From positions 1 to 8,669 of the forward strand of contig JALOMX010000063.1 in the NCBI GenBank assembly GCA_025455245.1: a stretch of DNA of 8,669 bases, written 5' to 3'. The position numbers and the translations under genes were made by a program. Below are positions 1 to 7,344 of this stretch, in pieces. This DNA is from Chitinophagaceae bacterium. GTDB lineage: Bacteria > Bacteroidota > Bacteroidia > Chitinophagales > Chitinophagaceae. The notes beneath the pieces were generated by a model, which saw only the letters and a program-made list of their open reading frames with translations, made no database searches and was not told the DNA's origin. Position 1 is the stretch's first letter; each line of letters starts with the position of its first letter.

Positions 1-341
1 CGGGCTGGCATATCCCTTCGCAAAAGGAATGGCTTACATTGATAGATTATGCCGGCGGGGCCAATTCCTTAAAAGATACCCTGTACTGGAGCTTGCCTAA
101 TACAGGCGCTACCAATAGCAGTGGATTTAAAGCGAGGGCAGCTGGCACTTTTGATGAAGGCGACTTTGAAGGCCTTGGTTTATTCACCACCTTCTGGACC
201 TCAACCGCTACATCAAGTGCGGGTACATCCAATACGGCCATCAGTCTTACGCTATCCAATTCTGTTCCCCAAATTTCATGGTACACCGACGAATGGAAAT
301 GGAGATACCTGTCGGTAAGGTGTATTAAAAACAAGGAATGA
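1..341 (+). CDS. FISUMP-domain surface/exported protein, C-terminal end (5' end outside window)
   Basis: The open frame enters from the left edge (first full codon at base 3) and stops with TGA at 339-341, giving about 112 residues. It opens with GWHIPSQKEW, followed by LIDYAGG, NTGATNSSGFKA, a G-rich stretch, FWTST, and ends in SVRCIKNKE. This order is the hallmark of the 'Fibrobacter succinogenes major paralogous domain' (FISUMP), a C-terminal module of many secreted or surface proteins and lipoproteins in Bacteroidota. The family has no well-defined biochemical function; adhesion or surface roles are only suspected. The N-terminal part, which would hold a signal peptide and possible repeats, lies outside the window. 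An ATG at 39 is only an internal methionine-like codon in this frame, since the domain clearly extends upstream of it. The domain assignment is firm and the cellular role is unknown. Confidence 0.88.
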   Translation, partial: GWHIPSQKEWLTLIDYAGGANSLKDTLYWSLPNTGATNSSGFKARAAGTFDEGDFEGLGLFTTFWTSTATSSAGTSNTAISLTLSNSVPQISWYTDEWKWRYLSVRCIKNKE

Positions 342-395
342 TGGTAAAAAGCAGGGATGAACAGGCATGAAGACGGCAGCGATAAGGTTAGGTAA

Positions 396-415
396 GGCAA
401 TCAACCATTATTGCC
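396..415 (+). terminator. Weak hairpin downstream of the FISUMP gene, possible terminator
   Basis: GGCAAT (396-401) pairs perfectly with ATTGCC (410-415) around an 8-base loop. A run of five T lies about 8 bases downstream (423-427). The stem is only 6 bp and the T-run is not adjacent, so this is a weak intrinsic terminator at best. It lies 55 bases after the stop codon of the preceding gene. Otherwise the 342-558 spacer holds A- and T-runs (a run of nine A near 450 and seven T near 472-478) and no recognisable gene. Confidence 0.3.
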
Positions 416-558
416 GGCATACTTTTTCAATGCACTTGATACATTCCTAAAAAAAAATGTTAGTTCTGATCTTTTTTTATGCTTTGTATGCAACTTAACC
501 ATGTTTGAATCTGTCATATACATGAAAGGATTCAATTAAACCTGTAAATCTTCACACC

Positions 559-663
559 ATGATGCGCAAACTTCTTCCCAACCTTATTGCAGGCGGATTT
601 GTCCTTCTGATCATTTACTTCGTCATGAATCTTGTAATGGGTCTTTGCAACCTCAGTTTATAA
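559..663 (+). CDS. Small hydrophobic ORF, putative single-span membrane peptide (34 aa)
   Basis: The frame begins with tandem ATG codons (559 and 562) and ends with TAA at 661-663. It encodes 34 residues: a short basic start (MMRK), then LLPNLIAGG, a strongly hydrophobic stretch FVLLIIYFVMNLVMG, and CNLSL. The charge and hydrophobicity pattern fits one transmembrane helix at about residues 10-29 with the N terminus inside. No family is recognised. It converges on the DUF2892 gene with only 13 bases between the two stop codons, and nothing else occupies this stretch on either strand. No Shine-Dalgarno sequence is visible, which is normal for Bacteroidota. A chance ORF of this length is possible. 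The uninterrupted hydrophobic core behind a basic N terminus makes a real small membrane protein plausible but unproven. Confidence 0.45.
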   Translation: MMRKLLPNLIAGGFVLLIIYFVMNLVMGLCNLSL

Positions 664-676
664 ACAAGGATGCCTT

Positions 677-880
677 TTATTTTTTTGAGCAGGTATTGAG
701 CCCCACAAACGTGTAAAGCGGACAAAAGGAAATAGCGCTCGTTGCAAGAAACACAGCCCCTAATATCAATAAAATAAGGCCAAAAGTGCCGGTAACTGTT
801 CCGGTGAAATACAATACCCCAAATACCAGAGCCAATATTACCCTGATCATGCGATCGATTGAACCCATGTTTTTCTTCAT
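677..880 (-). CDS. DUF2892 family (YgaP-like transmembrane domain) small membrane protein
   Basis: This 67-residue protein begins MKKNMGSIDRMIRV, has two hydrophobic spans (about residues 13-31 and 33-52), and ends in CPLYTFVGLNTCSKK. The N-terminal N-x-G-x-x-D-R-x-x-R pattern and the terminal CPLY...G.NTC signature are characteristic of PF11127/DUF2892. That family is the membrane domain found alone or fused to rhodanese domains, as in YgaP. Length matches the stand-alone form. The molecular function of stand-alone members is not established; an association with sulfur handling is suspected because of rhodanese partners, but no rhodanese gene is present here. The start ATG (complement of 878-880) puts the conserved motif right at the N terminus, so it is well chosen. 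The gene is divergent from the amidohydrolase and convergent with the small ORF at 559-663. Confidence 0.9.
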   Translation of the reverse strand: MKKNMGSIDRMIRVILALVFGVLYFTGTVTGTFGLILLILGAVFLATSAISFCPLYTFVGLNTCSKK

Positions 881-1017
881 ACATTTATTTTTATATAATT
901 AAAGAATTTTACGGCAAGAAAAACCGCCCCAACACAGATAAGGCATACCATCAGGAGTTTTATCCATTTCTTCTGCACATGTAAAAATTATAAAAGCTTT
1001 CCGTTGCGGATATGACA

Positions 1018-1051
1018 TTTGTCACCCTACAGCTTTTTCCTGAAATATTTG
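1018..1051 (+). promoter_or_regulatory. Candidate Bacteroidota-type promoter for the amidohydrolase gene
   Basis: TTTG at 1018-1021 and AATATTTG at 1044-1051 are separated by 22 bases. They match the Bacteroidota primary-sigma consensus (TTTG at -33, TAnnTTTG at -7) with one mismatch in the -7 box. Transcription would begin about 5-8 bases after the box, leaving only a handful of bases before the ATG at 1064, so the leader would be very short. The rest of the 881-1063 divergent spacer is AT-rich near the DUF2892 start and shows no second convincing promoter on the minus strand. Confidence 0.5.
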
Positions 1052-1063
1052 TAGCATTGTACC

Positions 1064-2647
1064 ATGACAAAATACCTCATCAGATATCTCCTTACCGGCT
1101 TACCTGTTTTCTTTTGCCTCTATTCATTTTCTCAACAAAAGGCCGACATCCTTATCCTGAACGGACGTATAGCAGATGGAACAGGTAATCCATGGTACAG
1201 GGCAGATATTGCGGTGCGTGGAAACCGGATTGCAGCTATCGGCAACCTGAAAACATGGCAGGCCAACCGGGTAATTGATGCAAAGGCGCAGATCGTTGCC
1301 CCGGGCTTTATTGATGTGCATACACACATTGAAGGCGATGAAGCAGAGAACCCACAGGCCACCAACTTTATTTATGATGGTGTAACCTCTGTAATAACCG
1401 GGAATTGCGGTTCATCTGAAACAGATATAGAAAAATACTATGCATGGCTCGATAGCCTGAAACTTTCTGTAAATGTTGGTACTCTTCTCGGACAAAACGA
1501 TGTACGGCGCGCGGTAATGGGCCGGGCCAACAGGGAAGCTACAGAAGAAGAATTGAAAAGAATGGACAGTATAGTCATAAAAGCTATGGAAGATGGCGCA
1601 TTGGGGTTTTCTACAGGGCTCATTTACATACCGGGGTCGTATACCCCCACCTACGAAATTGTAAGGCTGGCAAAAATAGTTTCGGCTTATGGTGGGGTAT
1701 ATGCCACACATATGCGCAGTGAAGGCGACAGCGTGGTACCTGCCATAAAAGAAGCCCTGCATATTGGCCGCGAGGCAAATATCCCTATAGAGATATCGCA
1801 TTTTAAAGTTAGCGGGCAAAACAACTGGGGCCGCAGCCGCGAAACACTGGCACTGGTAGAAGCTGCCCGGCGGGAAGGGCTTGACGTTACCATTGATCAG
1901 TACCCGTACACAGCAAGCAGTACCTCTCTTTCTACCCTTCTTCCTGATTGGGCGCTTGCCGACGGGCAGGACAGCATTAAGGCAAGACTTGCTGATGAAA
2001 GGCTGCGCGACTCTATCAAAAACATCATGAAAAAAAACCTGGCCAAACGCGGGCAGCAACATTGGGAATATGCCGTAGTAGCTTATTTCAGTGCCGATAC
2101 AACCTACAACGGTAAAAGCATTGCCGCCATAAACAGCATGCTTGGCCGGCCCAACACCACAGATGCCGAAGCCGAACTTATTTGCCTGATGATGGAAAAA
2201 GGCGGCGCCGGAATGGTCTTTCATGGGATGGACGAAGCAGATGTAACTTACTTTATGAAATATCCCTTTAATATGTTTGCCAGCGATGCAAGCATCAGGA
2301 TATTTGGCAGGGGTGCGCCCCATCCCCGTGGATATGGTACCAATGCACGCGTGTTGGCCCGTTATGTTCGCGAGCAAAAAATAATTCCGCTGGAAGAAGC
2401 GGTAAGGCGTATGACATCCTTGCCTGCACAACGGTTTGGGCTGCACGACCGGGGGTTGATTCGTGAAGGTATGGCTGCCGATATGGTTGTATTTGATCCG
2501 GAAACGGTACAGGATAATTCCACTTTCGACAAACCGCATCAATACAGCAGCGGATTCAGTTATGTATTTGTAAATGGGGCTTTAACGCTGGAAGAAGGTG
2601 TACACAATGGAACCCGGAAAGGGGAAATTCTTTATAAACGACAATAA
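1064..2647 (+). CDS. Exported amidohydrolase, N-acyl-D-amino-acid deacylase (D-aminoacylase) family
   Basis: The 527-residue product belongs to the amidohydrolase superfamily, close to D-aminoacylases, which hydrolyse N-acyl-D-amino acids to D-amino acids and a carboxylate. The sequence shows an N-terminal signal peptide (about residues 1-23, likely cut SFS|QQ) with no lipobox. A small beta domain follows (about 27-75). Metal-site motifs are the HTH pair H86/H88 in GFIDVHTH, C115 in GNCG, H216 in THMRSE, H246 in ISHFK, and D408 in FASDAS. The substrate-side motif HPRGYGT lies at 420-426. The C-terminal part (LIREGMAADMVVFDP, then the VFVNG strand) is typical of the family. All expected zinc ligands are present, so it should be catalytically competent. 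The exact substrate, for example acyl-D-amino acids from wall turnover or related amides, cannot be told. Start choice is supported by the signal peptide and the promoter candidate just upstream. The gene appears to be monocistronic. Confidence 0.9.
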   Translation: MTKYLIRYLLTGLPVFFCLYSFSQQKADILILNGRIADGTGNPWYRADIAVRGNRIAAIGNLKTWQANRVIDAKAQIVAPGFIDVHTHIEGDEAENPQATNFIYDGVTSVITGNCGSSETDIEKYYAWLDSLKLSVNVGTLLGQNDVRRAVMGRANREATEEELKRMDSIVIKAMEDGALGFSTGLIYIPGSYTPTYEIVRLAKIVSAYGGVYATHMRSEGDSVVPAIKEALHIGREANIPIEISHFKVSGQNNWGRSRETLALVEAARREGLDVTIDQYPYTASSTSLSTLLPDWALADGQDSIKARLADERLRDSIKNIMKKNLAKRGQQHWEYAVVAYFSADTTYNGKSIAAINSMLGRPNTTDAEAELICLMMEKGGAGMVFHGMDEADVTYFMKYPFNMFASDASIRIFGRGAPHPRGYGTNARVLARYVREQKIIPLEEAVRRMTSLPAQRFGLHDRGLIREGMAADMVVFDPETVQDNSTFDKPHQYSSGFSYVFVNGALTLEEGVHNGTRKGEILYKRQ

Positions 2648-2705
2648 AAACAGGCATTCCCGATATCCGTTTATCACGAAAAAAATGTAACTGAACAAAC
2701 AGAGA

Positions 2706-2738
2706 GTTGTAGGTTTTTACAATATTATTTTATATTTA
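2706..2738 (+). promoter_or_regulatory. Candidate promoter for the ABC ATPase-permease/peptidase operon
   Basis: GTTG at 2706-2709 and TATATTTA at 2731-2738, spaced by 21 bases, resemble the Bacteroidota -33/-7 pair with one mismatch in each box. Predicted initiation near 2743-2746 leaves a leader of about 15-18 bases ending in an A-rich tract (CCAAAAAAAC) directly before the ATG. Such A-rich leaders are typical of Bacteroidota genes that lack a Shine-Dalgarno sequence. No clear terminator for the upstream amidohydrolase gene is seen in the 2648-2705 spacer. Confidence 0.45.
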
Positions 2739-2760
2739 AACCTTTTTAAACCAAAAAAAC

Positions 2761-3648
2761 ATGCAACTCACCATCACCAATCTTTCAAAGCGTTATCCTA
2801 ACGGTGTTCAGGCGCTTAGCAACGTTACCTTATCCATTCCGCAGGGAATGTTTGGCCTGCTTGGCCCAAACGGCGCGGGTAAAAGCAGCCTGATGCGCAC
2901 CATTGCCACCCTGCAGGAAGCAGACAGCGGCTCAATTATGCTCGACGACCTTGATGTTTTAAAAGAAAAAGAAAGGGTGAGGAAAATACTTGGTTACCTG
3001 CCTCAGGACTTTGGTGTTTACCCAAAGATAACTGCCGAAGAAATGCTGACCCATATAGCACAACTAAAAGGGATACAGAACGCAGGAGACAGAAAAGAAA
3101 CCGTAAATGCCTTGCTGCATAGAGTTAATCTGTACAATGACCGGAAAAAAAATCTTGGTACTTACAGCGGCGGTATGAAACAACGCTTTGGAATTGCACA
3201 GGCATTGATGGGTCAGCCGAAATTGATTATAGTAGATGAACCGACGGCCGGGCTTGATCCGGCTGAACGCAACCGTTTCTATAACCTGCTGAGCGAGATC
3301 GGAGAAAATACCATTGTCATTTTAAGTACCCACATTGTTGAAGACGTACGGACCCTTTGCAGCGACTTTGCCATTATTTGCAAAGGTGAATTAATGCGCC
3401 ACGACAAGCCCGATGAAGCAGTAGAAGAAATGAATGGAAAGATATACACAAAAAGTATTGCGAAAACGGAAATACATCATTACAAGGATAACTATGAAGT
3501 GATTTCAGTGCAGATGAAAAGCGGCAAACTCAGCTTAAGGGTGTACAGTGAAACTGACCCGGGAAATGGGTTTTTACCCATCAATCCGGTATTGGAAGAT
3601 GTTTACTTTCATCAGATTTCGGGCAAAATGGACCTTGTAACCATTTAG
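2761..3648 (+). CDS. ABC transporter ATP-binding protein (ABC-2 type)
   Basis: The 295-residue protein is a complete ABC ATPase: Walker A GPNGAGKS (35-42), Q-loop Q82 in YLPQDFG, signature YSGGMKQR (135-142), Walker B LIIVDE (155-160) with catalytic E160, D-loop GLD (164-166) and H-loop H191. The tail (about 220-295) is an accessory C-terminal region typical of ATPases paired with ABC-2 permeases. It should work as a cytoplasmic homodimer powering the fused permease encoded 24 bases downstream, since that protein already supplies two membrane halves in one chain. Start choice rests on the family-typical N terminus (MQLTITNLSKRYPNG) and an A-rich leader. All catalytic motifs are intact. The direction of transport is inferred to be export, as for most ABC-2 systems; the substrate is unknown. 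Confidence 0.95.
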   Translation: MQLTITNLSKRYPNGVQALSNVTLSIPQGMFGLLGPNGAGKSSLMRTIATLQEADSGSIMLDDLDVLKEKERVRKILGYLPQDFGVYPKITAEEMLTHIAQLKGIQNAGDRKETVNALLHRVNLYNDRKKNLGTYSGGMKQRFGIAQALMGQPKLIIVDEPTAGLDPAERNRFYNLLSEIGENTIVILSTHIVEDVRTLCSDFAIICKGELMRHDKPDEAVEEMNGKIYTKSIAKTEIHHYKDNYEVISVQMKSGKLSLRVYSETDPGNGFLPINPVLEDVYFHQISGKMDLVTI

Positions 3649-3672
3649 CCTTAACCCTTTAATAATCATGTT

Positions 3673-6600
3673 ATGTTTTGGTCAATATTTCTTTTTGAAC
3701 TGAAGTATCGCTTAAAGCGTCCCGCCACCTGGATATACTTCCTGATTTTCTTTCTCTTTGCCTTTATCAGTATTTCAAGCGGAAGTACGCCTGCATCTGA
3801 AAAGGTTTACCACAATGCACCCTGGACAATTGCAAATCTGAATATTACATTCAGTATGGTAATGATGCTGGTATGCTCAGCCATAATGGGCGTGCCGCTT
3901 TACCGTGATATTGAGCATGGCACAAGGCAATACCTGTTCTCCTACCCTATCACCAAATCCGGCTATTTCTGGGGGAGGTTCTGGGGTTCGTTTTTTTATG
4001 TTGCCATCATTGGTACGTCACTTGCATTTGGTGCATGGTCCGGCGCCAAAGTGGGTCCGTTGTTTGATTGGGTTCCTGCCGAACGGATCGGCAACTTCGG
4101 TCTATGGAATTATTTCCAGTCATACTTTACGGTAGCGCTTAGTAATTTATTCCTTGCTTCCACCATTTTTTTTGCATTGGTAGCCCTTACCCGTAATATT
4201 AAAGTAATTTATACTGCAAGTATCGGCTTATTCATTGCCTATTTACTGGCAAGTTTTCTCACAAGGGATATAGAAAAGCATCAACTTGTAAAAATGCTGG
4301 ATCCATTTGCCCTGAATACATTTGAACTCATTACCCGCTACTGGACACCGGTTGAAAGAAATACCATGCACCTTTCCATCCAGGGTGATTTATTGGTAAA
4401 CAGAATCATCTGGTTGGGCGTTTCAGCCCTCATCATCGGTTTTACCTACATTAGGTTCAACTTCAATAAATTCTTACTTCCGGAAAAGGCAAAAAAGAAA
4501 AAAAAGGAGCGTAAAGATGAACCCATCTTTCTCAGTAAAACCATCCCTGCAGTAAGCATAAATTTTGGGGGAAAGCACTCCTGGAATATTTTCAAGAATC
4601 TTAGCAGGATAGAATTCCTGAGTATCATCCGTGATAACTATTTCAGGGCTATTTTATTGGGAGGGGTTATTTTCCTCGTTATTGATTACTGGATAGGAAA
4701 CACTTTATACAGCGTATCAGACTTACCGACCACTATCCTTCTGATGGATTATAAAAGTTATAATTACTCTTTATTTATTTTTATAATTCTTTTATTCTAC
4801 TCAGGCGAAGCCATTCACCGGGAAAAAACAACCGGCTTCAACATCATAAACGATGCACTGCCTGTAAAAAACAGCACATTTATTCTGTCTAAGTTTGCGG
4901 GAATTTCAGCTGTAGCAGTTTTACTGGCTACCATTCCAATTGTTTTGGGTGTGTTGGTTCAGGTATTAAAGGGGTATTTTCAATTTGAATTTCCGGTTTA
5001 CTTTAAAGAAATGTATCTGCTTACCTTACCGGGATACCTGCAGATGATCCTGTTGTCATTTGCTGTTCATTTAATTGCCAATAACAAATTTGCAGGACAT
5101 GGTTTGGGCCTGCTTATCTGGATTACCCTGTTTATGCTGCGCAGTTTTGCAGAAATGAATTACAACCCTCTGTTTTATTTTTATACCCCCGACTACAGAT
5201 GGAGCGACATGAACGGCCTTGGCCATTTTGGCAAGGCCCAATTCTGGTTTAATCTCAATTGGCTGTTTTTAGGAAGCCTGCTTTTCCTGCTTGCATCTTT
5301 ATTTTACCAAAGGGGGATTGCAGGAGGGATAAAAGAAAAATGGAGGGTAGCGAAGCAACGATTTGGTATCCCTCAAAAATTCTGGGCCACCCTTCTTACC
5401 ATCGGGTGGTTTGGCTGTACAGCCTTAATCTATAAAAATGTGAGTATTACCAACCGCTACACCACCATCAAAGAAGGAAGGCTCCGGCAGGTAGCTTATG
5501 AAAACAATTTGAAAAAGTATGAAAAGGTTCCGCAACCGAAAGTCACCGATCTTTTCATTCAATCGGATATCTTTCCTGAAGAAAGAATGGTGAAGGTAAA
5601 GGCAAGGGTTACGGTAGTAAACAAAACCAACTCACCTATTGACACCCTGCACATGTTGGGAGACGATAACCTGAAATATTCAATGCTGTACAACGGAAAT
5701 GCATTGACGTACATTTCACCCCTTGTCCATAACCGCCCGAAGTTTTCATTTCTGAGTAATAAAAAGGATACATTCAATTACAGACTCTATCCCTTACCGG
5801 AGACCTTGAATCCCGGAGACACTGCCATACTTGATTTTGTGTCTAAGGTAGAATTTAAAGGGTTTCCAAACTCCGGTACAGGCAGGGAAATCGTCTTCAA
5901 CGGAACATTTTACAGCAGCGGGCTACCCTCAATGGGTTACGATCCTAACCGTGAATTAAGCAGTGATGAATACAGGAAAAAATATAAGCTTCCTGTAAAA
6001 GCAGATGAATACCCCCCTCATGATGATCCCTATGGCCGAAGCACTTTATTGTTTAATGATGATGCCGACCTTGTTCATCTTGAAATGATCGTAAGTACAA
6101 CACCTGAGCAGATAGCTGTAGCTCCCGGATATCTGCTGAAAACATGGGAAAAAGATGGACGTAAATACTTTCATTACAGGCAGGATACACCTATCGATCT
6201 TTTCTTCACCATAGTCAGCGCGCGTTATGAGATCATGCGGGATACTGCATATATGCCCGATGGCCGTCCTGTTAACCTTGAGATATTTCACCACAAACCA
6301 CATACCCGAAACCTCGACAGGTTTATGGCTGCATACAGGGATGGCATTGATTACTTCAGCAAAACCTATGGTGATTTTCAGTTCCGTCAGATGCGGTTAC
6401 TTGAATTTCCAAGGTATGCGAGTTTTGCACAAAGCTTTCCCAATACCGTACCATACAGCGAAAGCTTTGGATGGGTTGCCGATTTCAGCGACCCCAACAG
6501 TTTTGATTATGTATATTTTGTAACGGCCCACGAATTGGCGCACCAATGGTGGGGGCATCAGGTAGTACCCAACTATACAAGGGGCAGCAACCTGATCAGT

Positions 6601-7317
6601 GAAGCCCTTGCTGAATACACCGCCCTGCTTCTTACCGAAAGAAAATATGGGAAGGATAATATGAAACGCTTTTTAAAAGACGAACTTGACCGCTACCTTC
6701 AAGGCAGGGCAAATGAGTCCAAAAAAGAAAATGTATTCATCAATTGCAACAGGGCCTACCAATGGTATCAAAAGGGAAGTATGGTTTTTTATGGCCTTCG
6801 CGACCTGATTGGCGATGCCAATGTAAATGGCGCCTTACGAGAATTCCGGGACAGTTTCGCCCTGAAGGCAGAACCACCTTATGCCGGCAGCAACGACCTG
6901 TATCGTTTCATTGAAAAATACACTCCTGACTCTGCAAGATATTTCCTGGAAGATACATGGCTTAAGATTACCTTGTATGAAAACAAGTTTGTAAAAGCGA
7001 CAATGAAAGATGCCGGAAATGGAATGTATGATGTGACCCTAAAGGTTTCTGTCAACAAATTCTATGCAGACAGTACAGGGAAAGAGTCGCCGGTGAAAAT
7101 GAACGATTATGTAAATATTGGTGTATTTGGCGCTGAAACCACAAACAAAGAGGGTCGCCGACAGACTAACCCTCTGTATCTGCGCAAACACAAGCTAACA
7201 AATGGGGAACATACCCTTACCATCAGGGTTAAGGGTAAGCCGCTAACTGCAGGAGTTGACCCCTATAACATACTTATTGACCGTATTCCTGATGACAATA
7301 CAGGTAATATTGAATAG
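3673..7317 (+). CDS. Double ABC-2 permease fused to an extracytoplasmic M1-family zinc metallopeptidase
   Basis: This 1214-residue fusion has three parts. Residues about 1-260 form a first ABC-2 permease half with six spans (near 18-36, 56-74, 105-121, 153-172, 178-196, 243-260). A lysine-rich cytoplasmic linker follows (KAKKKKKERK at 272-281). Residues about 325-545 form a second half with six spans (near 325-343, 364-378, 408-432, 447-468, 475-491, 526-545). A 13th span (569-587) should place the rest outside the cytoplasm. The remainder (about 600-1214) is an M1 peptidase: beta-rich N-terminal domain, zinc motif HELAHQWWGH with H953, E954 and H957, third ligand E977 in SEALAEY, and a probable catalytic Tyr1032 in YQKGS. 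The exopeptidase motif GxMEN is not recognisable; FAQSF (918-922) occupies the equivalent place. This permease/M1 architecture is known from Bacteroidota but its function is not. The gene sits 24 bases after its ATPase in one operon. An ATG at 3668 is out of frame. Confidence 0.93.
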   Translation: MFWSIFLFELKYRLKRPATWIYFLIFFLFAFISISSGSTPASEKVYHNAPWTIANLNITFSMVMMLVCSAIMGVPLYRDIEHGTRQYLFSYPITKSGYFWGRFWGSFFYVAIIGTSLAFGAWSGAKVGPLFDWVPAERIGNFGLWNYFQSYFTVALSNLFLASTIFFALVALTRNIKVIYTASIGLFIAYLLASFLTRDIEKHQLVKMLDPFALNTFELITRYWTPVERNTMHLSIQGDLLVNRIIWLGVSALIIGFTYIRFNFNKFLLPEKAKKKKKERKDEPIFLSKTIPAVSINFGGKHSWNIFKNLSRIEFLSIIRDNYFRAILLGGVIFLVIDYWIGNTLYSVSDLPTTILLMDYKSYNYSLFIFIILLFYSGEAIHREKTTGFNIINDALPVKNSTFILSKFAGISAVAVLLATIPIVLGVLVQVLKGYFQFEFPVYFKEMYLLTLPGYLQMILLSFAVHLIANNKFAGHGLGLLIWITLFMLRSFAEMNYNPLFYFYTPDYRWSDMNGLGHFGKAQFWFNLNWLFLGSLLFLLASLFYQRGIAGGIKEKWRVAKQRFGIPQKFWATLLTIGWFGCTALIYKNVSITNRYTTIKEGRLRQVAYENNLKKYEKVPQPKVTDLFIQSDIFPEERMVKVKARVTVVNKTNSPIDTLHMLGDDNLKYSMLYNGNALTYISPLVHNRPKFSFLSNKKDTFNYRLYPLPETLNPGDTAILDFVSKVEFKGFPNSGTGREIVFNGTFYSSGLPSMGYDPNRELSSDEYRKKYKLPVKADEYPPHDDPYGRSTLLFNDDADLVHLEMIVSTTPEQIAVAPGYLLKTWEKDGRKYFHYRQDTPIDLFFTIVSARYEIMRDTAYMPDGRPVNLEIFHHKPHTRNLDRFMAAYRDGIDYFSKTYGDFQFRQMRLLEFPRYASFAQSFPNTVPYSESFGWVADFSDPNSFDYVYFVTAHELAHQWWGHQVVPNYTRGSNLISEALAEYTALLLTERKYGKDNMKRFLKDELDRYLQGRANESKKENVFINCNRAYQWYQKGSMVFYGLRDLIGDANVNGALREFRDSFALKAEPPYAGSNDLYRFIEKYTPDSARYFLEDTWLKITLYENKFVKATMKDAGNGMYDVTLKVSVNKFYADSTGKESPVKMNDYVNIGVFGAETTNKEGRRQTNPLYLRKHKLTNGEHTLTIRVKGKPLTAGVDPYNILIDRIPDDNTGNIE
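4489..4514 (+). other. Candidate -1 frameshift / slippage site inside the permease-peptidase gene
   Basis: The lysine-rich linker is encoded by GCA AAA AAG AAA AAA AAG GAG CGT. It contains two heptamers A_AAA_AAG in the correct phase (4491-4497 and 4500-4506) within an A-rich tract that includes a run of eight A (4498-4505). A -1 shift on the second heptamer would read GGA GCG TAA, stopping at 4512-4514 and giving a 280-residue protein with only the first six-span permease half. An AAAAGG stretch (4484-4489) lies 10 bases upstream of the second heptamer. No strong downstream hairpin is apparent. Whether slippage occurs is inference. Confidence 0.3.
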
Positions 7318-7344
7318 AGCGTAAAGCACTTCCCGTCCAAATAC

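Noticed and set aside
47..400. 117-codon minus-strand frame over the FISUMP end
   Set aside because: Antisense to a clear FISUMP domain and without family features.
615..884. 89-codon minus-strand frame overlapping the DUF2892 gene
   Set aside because: Same strand but a different frame from the DUF2892 protein, whose family signature is unmistakable; this product has no recognisable pattern.
1064..1135. Lipoprotein signal (C18) in the amidohydrolase N terminus
   Set aside because: Residues before the Cys (PVFF) do not match a lipobox, and a normal signal-peptidase site SFS|QQ follows, so ordinary secretion is more likely.
1412..2542. Long antisense open frame (376 codons) on the minus strand
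   Set aside because: It lies wholly inside the amidohydrolase gene, whose zinc motifs and signal peptide prove the + frame. The antisense protein is rich in Cys, His and Phe with no recognisable domain, as expected of a codon-usage shadow.
2659..2678. Imperfect CGATA/TATCACG inverted repeat after the amidohydrolase gene as a terminator
   Set aside because: The stem is short and bulged and is followed by A rather than T on the coding strand, so it does not fit an intrinsic terminator for this gene.
3668..3672. ATG five bases before the chosen permease start
   Set aside because: It is in a different frame (reads ATG TTA TGT) and cannot begin the permease/peptidase protein.
4516..4527. GATG-AACC-CATC mini-hairpin downstream of the slippery heptamers as a frameshift stimulator
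   Set aside because: A 4-bp stem with a 4-base loop is too weak to count as a stimulatory structure; I do not use it as support.
6227..6523. 98-codon + frame inside the M1 peptidase region
   Set aside because: Out-of-frame shadow of the peptidase gene; no domain features and no start context.
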